Assembly (NCBI RefSeq): GCF_900113065.1
Contig: NZ_FOOA01000007.1
Span: 1-64,000 of the forward strand
Direction of reading: 5' to 3'
From: Aureimonas phyllosphaerae
GTDB lineage: Bacteria; Pseudomonadota; Alphaproteobacteria; Rhizobiales; Rhizobiaceae
Length of the DNA: 64,000 nucleotides
Made by a program: the position numbers and the translations under genes. Each line of letters starts with the position of its first letter. Positions within the stretch are counted from its first letter, which is position 1. Below the pieces are notes generated by a model that had not been told where the DNA came from, did no database searches, and saw only the letters and a program-made list of their open reading frames with translations. Below, one piece after another: positions 55,101-61,911 of the stretch.

Positions 55101-55135
55101 AAAAAGGGGAAGGCCGCGGGCGACCTTCCCCTTTT
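55101..55135 (-). terminator. Intrinsic terminator of exoY
   Basis: Perfect 12-bp arms AAAAGGGGAAGG and CCTTCCCCTTTT with a 10-nt loop. On the minus strand the stem is followed by TTTTTGC. It lies between the exoY stop (55161) and the cysQ ribosome binding site, so exoY and cysQ are separate transcripts. Confidence 0.85.
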
Positions 55136-55160
55136 CAGTTCGAGTGCGAAGCGGCTGAGA

Positions 55161-55850
55161 TCAGCAGCTACCCTCGCGCTTCATCACGACCTTGACCGTC
55201 TTGATGAGGATCTGGATGTCGAGCCACAGCGACCAATGGCGGACGTAGTAGGTGTCGAACTTGACGCGCGAGGCATAGCTCGTGTTCGACCGGCCGTTGA
55301 CCTGCCACATGCCGGTGACGCCCGGACGGGTGCGCTTGTAGGCCTCGAAGCGGTGCGTGTAGCGATGCACCTCCTCATCGACGATCGGGCGCGGGCCGAT
55401 CAGGCTCATCTCGCCGCGCAGCACGTTGAAGAGCTGCGGCAGCTCGTCGAGGCTGGTCTCGCGCAGGAATCGGCCGAGGCGCGTGACGCGCGGATCGTTG
55501 CGAAGCTTCTGCGTGGCTTCCCACTCGGCGCGCGCCGCCGGGTCGGTCTGGAGGAGGCGCTGCAGGAGCTCGGCCGAGTTGGTGGCCATCGAGCGGAACT
55601 TGTAGCAGCGGAAATGTCGGCCATCGAAGCCGACGCGCTTATGGCCGAAAAAGACCGGGCCGGGGTCGCTGATCTTCATCGCGGCGATGATGATGAGCAT
55701 CAGGGGGCTGAGAACGAGGAGGGCGCCCAAGGTCAGCGTGATGTCGACGGCCCGCTTCAGCGATCCGCCGACCGGGCGGGAAAGATCGACCGCTGCAGGT
55801 TGTCGGGTGACGTCGCTGGTGGTGGTCGCCAACGTGGTGATCTTTGCCAT
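55161..55850 (-). CDS. exoY: Sugar transferase, ExoY-like
   Basis: A bacterial undecaprenyl-phosphate sugar-1-phosphate transferase of 229 residues, the length of rhizobial ExoY. It has one membrane helix (about 50-75), then KRVGFDGRHFRCYKFRSM, the Asp/Glu pairs in SLDELPQLFNVLRGEMSLIGPRP, and TRPGVTGMWQVNGRS. It would start exopolysaccharide repeat-unit assembly by loading the first sugar phosphate onto the lipid carrier. ATG 55850 is chosen over 55916 for length and N-terminus. Confidence 0.94.
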   Translation of the reverse strand: MAKITTLATTTSDVTRQPAAVDLSRPVGGSLKRAVDITLTLGALLVLSPLMLIIIAAMKISDPGPVFFGHKRVGFDGRHFRCYKFRSMATNSAELLQRLLQTDPAARAEWEATQKLRNDPRVTRLGRFLRETSLDELPQLFNVLRGEMSLIGPRPIVDEEVHRYTHRFEAYKRTRPGVTGMWQVNGRSNTSYASRVKFDTYYVRHWSLWLDIQILIKTVKVVMKREGSC

Positions 55851-56053
55851 CGGATTCCCGTCGGGTTCTTTAAAGAACGGTAAGCATCTTATAGAGGAGT
55901 TGATGCTTCCCGGCAACGCTCCGTTCGCAGTTGCACAGTGCAGGGCGGGTTTGCGCTAGACGCGCAGGTTGCGGAAGACACCTCTCAAGGCGGCCTGAGA
56001 AAGCGGTTTCAACAACTTCAGGGTTCGCAGAACCGTCAAAAAGCCCGGGATAA

Positions 56054-56078
56054 ATCGTTATAACGAGCTTGTAACGAT
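56054..56078. promoter_or_regulatory. Cluster of TAACG half-sites upstream of exoY
   Basis: ATCGTTA (56054-56060) and TAACGAT (56072-56078) are perfect 7-bp inverted arms. A further TAACG follows the first arm directly, giving the 10-bp palindrome CGTTATAACG (56056-56065). It is about 200 bp upstream of the exoY start. Confidence 0.45.
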
Positions 56079-56092
56079 CCGTGAGCCCGACG

Positions 56093-56108
56093 GAATTGAA
56101 TGCAATTC
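56093..56108. repeat. Inverted repeat GAATTG/CAATTC upstream of exoY
   Basis: Perfect 6-bp arms with a 4-bp spacer (AATG), 15 bp from the TAACG cluster. It may be part of the same control region. Confidence 0.35.
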
Positions 56109-56181
56109 AGCCCGAAGTGCGGGGTTGCGCTGGGATGTCGTCATGCTGCGATGCAAAATGATATGGCATCGGTGATGCTTT

Positions 56182-57063
56182 CTAGGCGAAGATCGCCCGC
56201 TCCGTATCCACCAGTTCGGCGATGAAGCGAGCGACGGCCTGGACTCGCGAGAGGTCGCGTGCGCTCTCATGGTACACCAGCCAATATTCGCGCCGGAGCT
56301 CCCGCTCGGGCAGAACGCGCTCGAGACCGTGGCGCCCGGCCGCCGAGAAGCTGTGCAGGATGCCGATGCCAAGGCCCGCCGCCACGGCCTCGGCCTGACC
56401 GAGAGCGGAGGAGATCTCGATCCGGCTCTGCCACCCCGGCGCGAACTCGGCCGCGTATTGCAGCGAGGCGCTGTAGAGGAGGTCGTCGACATAGCCGACG
56501 AGCGAATGGGCGGCGAGATCGCCGACGCCCTGGGGTCGCCCCGCCCGGTCGAGATAATCCGTCGAGGCGTAGGCGCGCAGGCTGTAGGACACGAGACGCC
56601 GGGCGACGAGCCGGCCCTGCTCGGGACGCTCCACGGTGATCGCGATGTCGGCCTCGCGCCGCGACAGCGAGAAAGCGCGCGGCACCGGCACGAGCTGCAG
56701 CGTCAGGCCGGGATGGCGGTCCATCAGAGGCCCGAGGCGCGGGGCGAGGAACGCGGTGCCGAACCCGTCCGGCGCGCCGATCCGCACGGTGCCGGACAGG
56801 GCCAGGTCCGCCTCGCCGATGAGGGCCCGCGCGTTCTGCGCTTCCGCCTCCATTCGCTCGGCCGCCGGAAGGAAGGCTTCGCCCTCGCCGGTCAGCGTAC
56901 AGCCGCCCGGTCGCCGCTCGAAGAGGCGGGTGCCGAGCGCACCCTCCAGTGCGTCGAGCCGCCGGCCGACGGTCGCATGGTTGAGGCCGAGCCGCCGCGA
57001 AGCCGCCAGGATCTGCCCGGCGCGCGAGACCGCCAGAAATACGCGCACGTCGTCCCAATTCAC
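56182..57063 (-). CDS. LysR family transcriptional regulator
   Basis: A regulator of 293 residues with an N-terminal winged helix-turn-helix (about 1-60: VFLAVSRAGQILAASRRLGLNHATVGRRLDALE) and a C-terminal substrate-binding domain (about 88-290). It is divergent from mmsA with 107 bp between, the usual arrangement for a LysR regulator and its target. It may also act elsewhere. Confidence 0.93.
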   Translation of the reverse strand: MNWDDVRVFLAVSRAGQILAASRRLGLNHATVGRRLDALEGALGTRLFERRPGGCTLTGEGEAFLPAAERMEAEAQNARALIGEADLALSGTVRIGAPDGFGTAFLAPRLGPLMDRHPGLTLQLVPVPRAFSLSRREADIAITVERPEQGRLVARRLVSYSLRAYASTDYLDRAGRPQGVGDLAAHSLVGYVDDLLYSASLQYAAEFAPGWQSRIEISSALGQAEAVAAGLGIGILHSFSAAGRHGLERVLPERELRREYWLVYHESARDLSRVQAVARFIAELVDTERAIFA

Positions 57064-57170
57064 GCGGACGTCTCCTAAGACTTCGATTTTCGCACAATGG
57101 ATGCACGATCCCGCCCCTTGCTTTCAAGGGCGGGTGGCGGCCACAAACGGGCAGCACAAGGGAGAGACGC

Positions 57171-58667
57171 ATGAACGAGATCGGTCACTTCATCGACGGC
57201 GCGCGCGTCGCGGGCACCAGTGGGCGCTTCGCCGACGTCTTCAATCCGGCCACGGGGCAGGCGACGGCGCGTCTGTCGCTGGCCAGCCGCGACGAGCTGC
57301 AGCGTGCGGTGGACGCGGCGCGCGCCGCCCAGCCAAAATGGGCCGCCACCAACCCGCAGCGCCGGGCCCGCGTCTTCATCAAGTTCGTCGAGCTGCTGAA
57401 CGCCCACATGCAGGAACTCGCCGAACTCCTGTCGTCGGAGCACGGCAAGACGGTCGAGGACTCCAAGGGCGACATCGTGCGCGGCCTCGAGGTCTGCGAG
57501 TTCGTGATCGGCATTCCGCACCTGATGAAGGGCGAGTTCACCGAAGGCGCGGGGCCCGGCATCGACATGTACTCGATCCGCCAGCCGGTCGGCATCGGCG
57601 CCGGCATCACGCCGTTCAATTTCCCGGCGATGATCCCGATGTGGATGTTCGCCCCGGCGATCGCCTGCGGCAACGCCTTCATCCTGAAGCCATCGGAGCG
57701 CGACCCGTCCGTGCCGATGCGCCTGGCCGAACTGATGATGGAAGCGGGCCTGCCGAAGGGCATCCTGCAGGTCGTCAACGGCGACAAGGAGGCGGTCGAC
57801 GCGGTGCTGGAGCATCCGGAGATCGGCGCGATCTCCTTCGTCGGCTCGACGCCGATCGCCGCCCATGTCTATGCCGAGGCGACGAAGCGGGGCAAGCGCG
57901 CCCACACGTTCGGCGGCGCCAAGAACCACATGATCATCATGCCCGACGCCGACCTCGACATGGCGGCGGACGCGCTGATCGGCGCGGGCTACGGCTCGGC
58001 CGGCGAGCGCTGCATGGCGATCTCGGTGGCGGTGCCGGTCGGCGAGGAGACCGCCAACGCCCTGATCGAGAAGCTGATCCCGAAGGTCGAGGCGCTCAAG
58101 ATCGGTCCCTACACCGATGCCGCCGCCGACTACGGACCGGTCGTCACCAAGGCGAGCCAGGAGAAGATCCTCGGCCTCGTCGAGACGGGCGTCCGGGAAG
58201 GCGCCAAGCTCGTCGTCGACGGTCGCCAGTTCCGCATGCAGGGCTACGAGGACGGCTTCTTCGTCGGCTCCTGCCTCTTCGACCACGTCACGCCCGACAT
58301 GGAGATCTACAAGGCCGAGATCTTCGGGCCCGTGCTCTCGGTGGTGCGCGCCAAGGACTACGAGGCCGCGCTCGCCCTGCCGACCGAGCACGAATACGGC
58401 AACGGCGTCGCGATCTACACGCGCGACGGTGATGCAGCGCGCGATTTCGCAAGCCGCGTTCCGATCGGCATGATCGGCATCAACGTGCCGATCCCGACCC
58501 CGCTCGCCTATCACTCCTTCGGCGGCTGGAAGCGCTCGTCCTTCGGCGACCTCAACCAGCACGGACCGGATTCGATCAAGTTCTGGACCCGCACCAAGAC
58601 GGTGACGAGCCGCTGGCCGTCCGGCATCAAGTCGGGCGCCGAGTTCTCGATGCCGGTGATGCGCTGA
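57171..58667 (+). CDS. mmsA: CoA-acylating methylmalonate-semialdehyde dehydrogenase
   Basis: An aldehyde dehydrogenase of 498 residues with catalytic Cys281 in GSAGERCMAIS, the N-terminus MNEIGHFIDGARVAGTSGRF and FNFPAMIPMWMFAPAI, which marks the CoA-dependent MmsA/IolA group. It converts methylmalonate semialdehyde to propionyl-CoA (valine breakdown) or malonate semialdehyde to acetyl-CoA (inositol or beta-alanine breakdown). GGGAGAG precedes the ATG. It is probably controlled by the divergent LysR protein. Confidence 0.94.
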   Translation: MNEIGHFIDGARVAGTSGRFADVFNPATGQATARLSLASRDELQRAVDAARAAQPKWAATNPQRRARVFIKFVELLNAHMQELAELLSSEHGKTVEDSKGDIVRGLEVCEFVIGIPHLMKGEFTEGAGPGIDMYSIRQPVGIGAGITPFNFPAMIPMWMFAPAIACGNAFILKPSERDPSVPMRLAELMMEAGLPKGILQVVNGDKEAVDAVLEHPEIGAISFVGSTPIAAHVYAEATKRGKRAHTFGGAKNHMIIMPDADLDMAADALIGAGYGSAGERCMAISVAVPVGEETANALIEKLIPKVEALKIGPYTDAAADYGPVVTKASQEKILGLVETGVREGAKLVVDGRQFRMQGYEDGFFVGSCLFDHVTPDMEIYKAEIFGPVLSVVRAKDYEAALALPTEHEYGNGVAIYTRDGDAARDFASRVPIGMIGINVPIPTPLAYHSFGGWKRSSFGDLNQHGPDSIKFWTRTKTVTSRWPSGIKSGAEFSMPVMR

Positions 58668-58784
58668 AGGCGCGGCGCCGGTGATGCGCCAAGGCGTGGG
58701 CAGAACCTCGCCTTGAGAACGTAAGCATGCCAGAAGGGTCGGCGGTCGCTCCACCGGCCCTTCATCGCATTCCCGTCCGACCCG

Positions 58785-59711
58785 ATGTTCCAGATCCTTC
58801 TCTTCTCGCTCGCGCCGGTCTTCTTCGTGATCGGGCTCGGTTTCGTCGCGGGTCGCCGTCGGTGGGTGGACGCGAGTGCCACCGGCATGCTCGGCGCCTT
58901 CGTCGCGCAGTTCGCGCTGCCGATCGCCCTGTTCCTCGCGATCGTCACAGCGCCCCGCAGCTTGCTGACGGCCGAACTCGCACCGACCGCTGCTTACGTC
59001 GCGACCTTCGCGGCGATGCTCGGCCTCACGCTCCTCGTCTCACGACGCTGGGGCCTCACGCCGATCACCACGGCGCTCTTTGCCCAAACCGTCGGCATTC
59101 CCAATCTTGGCGGCATCGGTCTTGGCCTGTTCCAGGCGCTGGAAGGGCCGGGGTCGGAGGTGACGCTGGCTGTCGCCAACCTCGTCGGCACGCTGACCGT
59201 CACGCTTTACTGCTTCGTCCGGCTGGAGATGCAGGGCGGCGGCCATATCGGCCGAGCCGTCGGTGCAGCGCTGGTCAAGCCGATGACGATCCTGCCCGTG
59301 CTCGGCTTCGTCATCGCCTTCGCCGAGGTGCCGTTTCCGGCGCTCGGCATCGCGGTCCTGAAGCCCCTGGCGCAGGCGACCGGCGGCGTCGGCCTGTTCC
59401 TGACCGGGGTGATCCTGTCGACGCAGCGCCTGCGCTTGTCTCGGACGAGCCTTTTCGCCGTCGCCCTGTCGAATGTCCTGCGCCCGGCGCTGGCGCTGGC
59501 GCTTTGCCTCCTCCTGTCGCTGCCGCCGGCGGTCGAAGCGCGCATCTTGGTCGCGATGGCGATCCCTGCCGGCTTCGTCGGCACGATCCTCTCGGCGATC
59601 TATCGCGAGGGCACGGCGGAATCGGGCGGTGCGCTGGTCGCGACCACGGTCGCCTCGCTGGTCACGCTGCCGATCTGGATCACGGTCGCGGTCTGGCTCG
59701 CGGGACCTTGA
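58785..59711 (+). CDS. AEC family transporter
   Basis: A ten-helix carrier of 308 residues, starting MFQILLFSLAPVFFVIGLGF. It belongs to the malonate/auxin efflux carrier family and is a distant paralogue of the one at 16.7 kb. It follows mmsA by 117 bp on the same strand; export or uptake of a C3 acid such as malonate is a guess from that position. Confidence 0.87.
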   Translation: MFQILLFSLAPVFFVIGLGFVAGRRRWVDASATGMLGAFVAQFALPIALFLAIVTAPRSLLTAELAPTAAYVATFAAMLGLTLLVSRRWGLTPITTALFAQTVGIPNLGGIGLGLFQALEGPGSEVTLAVANLVGTLTVTLYCFVRLEMQGGGHIGRAVGAALVKPMTILPVLGFVIAFAEVPFPALGIAVLKPLAQATGGVGLFLTGVILSTQRLRLSRTSLFAVALSNVLRPALALALCLLLSLPPAVEARILVAMAIPAGFVGTILSAIYREGTAESGGALVATTVASLVTLPIWITVAVWLAGP

Positions 59712-59723
59712 GTCTTTGGTCCC
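59702..59723. terminator. Short hairpin between convergent AEC and kinase genes
   Basis: Perfect 6-bp arms GGGACC and GGTCCC with a 10-nt loop, filling the gap between the two convergent stop codons. No T-run, so it is a weak terminator at best. Confidence 0.35.
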
Positions 59724-60362
59724 TCAGGCGTCGGAGCGCAGCACGAGATCGGCCGGCCGGCTTTTGGCCAGCACGAGGCGCATGTTCGGCAGGTCGTTGC
59801 CCTCCATCTGCCGCACCATCGCGTCCGGATCGAGCTGGAACCCCATCCAGCGCTCCGTCAGCCGGCCGATCAGCACCTCCTCGCTCGCCTCGACCATCAC
59901 GGTGACGTCGAAGAGGGCGCCGAGGTCGCGCCAGCCGAGCTCGTCGAGGAGGAGGTAGTTGCCCTCCGTCAGGACGATGCGCGTCGACGGTTCGATGATG
60001 CGACCGCCCGCGCGCGCGATCTCGATCGATCGGTCGAAGACGGGCACGGCGACCTCGCGGCCGTCGTCGGCGCGAAGCCGCTCCAGCGCCGTGCGGTAGC
60101 CGTCGAGGTCGAACGTGTGCGGCGCGCCCTTGCGCGGGCGGTGGCCGCGCGCGTTCAGCACCATGTCGTCGTAGTGGAAACCGTCCATTGGAAAGACGTC
60201 GGCGACGCCCGAGCGGCGCGCGTTGAGGCGTTCCCTCAGCTGATCGGCCGTGGTGGACTTGCCGGAGCCCGGCGCGCCGGCGATCGCGACGATCCGGCGG
60301 CGCTCGCCCTCCTCGCTGAGAAGCGCGTTCGTCAGCCCCGCCAGCGTCACCTGCTCGCCCAT
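59724..60362 (-). CDS. P-loop nucleoside/pantothenate kinase-like protein
   Basis: A small kinase of 212 residues of the uridine kinase/PanK superfamily with Walker A GAPGSGKST, the phosphoacceptor-site DGFHYDD motif, and VLTEGNYLLLDE. It resembles the FrcK-type proteins found with rhizobial sugar transporters, but no transporter is here. GGGAGGA precedes the ATG. It lies 19 bp downstream of cysG, so it is probably read through from nasA-cysG, which is an odd partner. Confidence 0.85.
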   Translation of the reverse strand: MGEQVTLAGLTNALLSEEGERRRIVAIAGAPGSGKSTTADQLRERLNARRSGVADVFPMDGFHYDDMVLNARGHRPRKGAPHTFDLDGYRTALERLRADDGREVAVPVFDRSIEIARAGGRIIEPSTRIVLTEGNYLLLDELGWRDLGALFDVTVMVEASEEVLIGRLTERWMGFQLDPDAMVRQMEGNDLPNMRLVLAKSRPADLVLRSDA

Positions 60363-60381
60363 GTCCGTCCTCCCGAAGTGG

Positions 60382-61911
60382 TCAGACGGCCTTTGCCTGA
60401 AGGCGCGAGGTTTGGCGAGAGGGATCGAGCCGCTCGGGCTCGTAGCCGAGGAGGGCGGACGGCTCGACATCGGCAAACACGCGCCCGACGCCGATCAGGA
60501 TCGGCCGGTCGATGCCGACGCGCCCGACGATCTCCCCGAGAGATGAGAGCGGTCCGACCACACGGATCTCGTCCGGCCGGGTGAGGGCCGCGGCGACGGC
60601 CACCGGCGTTTCCGGTGGAAGCCCGTGGGCGATGAGCTGCTCGGCGATGCGCCGCGCCATGCGCCCGCCCATGTAGAAGATCGTGGTCGCGTTGTCGTCG
60701 GCGAGCGCCCGCCAGTCCATGTCGTCGGGAAGGTCGCCCTTTTGGCTGTGCGCGGTGACGAAGCGCACGGCCTGCGCCCGGTCGCGGTGGGTCAGCGACA
60801 CGCCGAAGGCGCCGGCCATGGCCGAGGCCGCCGTGATGCCCGGCACGATCGCGACGGGAATACCCTGCGCTCGTAGATCGGCGATCTCCTCGCCCGAGCG
60901 CCCGAAGACGGAGACGTCGCCGGATTTCAGCCGCACGACATGCTTACCGGCATGGGCGAACTGCGCCATCATCGCGTTGATGTCTTCCTGCCGGCAGCTC
61001 TCGCGCCCGCCGCGCTTGCCGACCAGCATGCGCTTGGCCTCGCGGCGGGCGAGCTCCAGGATGTCGTCGGACACGAGGTCGTCGAAGAGGATGACGTCGG
61101 CGGCCTGCAGGGCGCGCACGGCCTTCAGCGTCAGAAGCTCGGCGTCGCCGGGGCCGGCGCCGACCAGCGTCACCCGTCCGCCGGCCTGCGGGCGATTGGC
61201 GAGGTCGCGAACGAAGGCGCGGGCCTCCAGCTCGGCCGCCTCGTCGGGCGCACGGCGCGTGAAGGCGTCGTCGGAGAAGCGCTCCCAGAAGGCACGGCGG
61301 GACGGGCCCGGTGTGAGGCGGTCCATCACCTCGGCGCGCACGCGCGCGGCCATCTTCGCCCAGCCGGTGAGGGTGGCGGGCAGCAGCGTCTCGATGCGCC
61401 GGCGGATCGCCTGGCCGAGGATGGGCGCCGCGCCATCGGTCGAGATGCCGACGACGACGGGCGAGCGGTTGACGATCGTGCCGAAGCGGAATTGGCAGAA
61501 GTCCGGCTTGTCGATGACGTTGACCGGGACGCCGGCGGCGCGCGCGGCGCAGAAGAAGGCCTGCGCTTCCGCCTCGCTTTCGCAGTCGGCGACCGCAAGC
61601 GAGGCGGCGGCAAAGACGTCGAGTGCCCAAGGGCGGTCGTGATGGCGGATCTCGCCGTCCGCAAAGGGGAGGGCGAGGACGGTGCGCATCTCCTCGCCGA
61701 GGTCGTCGGCGGGGCAATAGAGATCGACGGTCGCGCCGGAGGCGGCCAGCAGTTCGGCCTTCCAGGCGGCGCCGTCCGAGCCGCCGGCCATCGCCGCGCG
61801 CTTGCCCTTGAGGTCGAAGAAGACGGGCAGGGTCGCGAGCTCGCCCATGCGCTGCGGGCGCTGGCGGGCGGGCGCGGTGTCAGCTTGGCTCGAGGACACG
61901 TCGTTCCGCAT
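60382..61911 (-). CDS. cysG: Siroheme synthase (CysG-type multifunctional protein)
   Basis: A 509-residue fusion. The N-terminal half (about 25-245) is the precorrin-2 dehydrogenase/ferrochelatase module with AGGSDGAAWKAELL, FGTIVNRSPVVVGISTDGAAPILG and the dimerisation region. The C-terminal half (about 246-490) is uroporphyrinogen III methyltransferase with VGAGPGDAELLTLKAVRAL and VPGITAASAMAGAFG. Siroheme is the cofactor of assimilatory nitrite and sulfite reductases. The gene overlaps the nasA stop by 32 bp, which fits a nitrate assimilation operon. Confidence 0.94.
   Translation of the reverse strand: MRNDVSSSQADTAPARQRPQRMGELATLPVFFDLKGKRAAMAGGSDGAAWKAELLAASGATVDLYCPADDLGEEMRTVLALPFADGEIRHHDRPWALDVFAAASLAVADCESEAEAQAFFCAARAAGVPVNVIDKPDFCQFRFGTIVNRSPVVVGISTDGAAPILGQAIRRRIETLLPATLTGWAKMAARVRAEVMDRLTPGPSRRAFWERFSDDAFTRRAPDEAAELEARAFVRDLANRPQAGGRVTLVGAGPGDAELLTLKAVRALQAADVILFDDLVSDDILELARREAKRMLVGKRGGRESCRQEDINAMMAQFAHAGKHVVRLKSGDVSVFGRSGEEIADLRAQGIPVAIVPGITAASAMAGAFGVSLTHRDRAQAVRFVTAHSQKGDLPDDMDWRALADDNATTIFYMGGRMARRIAEQLIAHGLPPETPVAVAAALTRPDEIRVVGPLSSLGEIVGRVGIDRPILIGVGRVFADVEPSALLGYEPERLDPSRQTSRLQAKAV

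Larger units (their letters stand above)
55851..56181. other. 331-bp promoter region upstream of exoY
   Basis: No gene seen. The region is less GC-rich than its surroundings and holds two repeat structures: TAACG-type sites at 56054-56078 and the GAATTG/CAATTC inverted repeat at 56093-56108. It should contain the exoY promoter. Confidence 0.6.
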
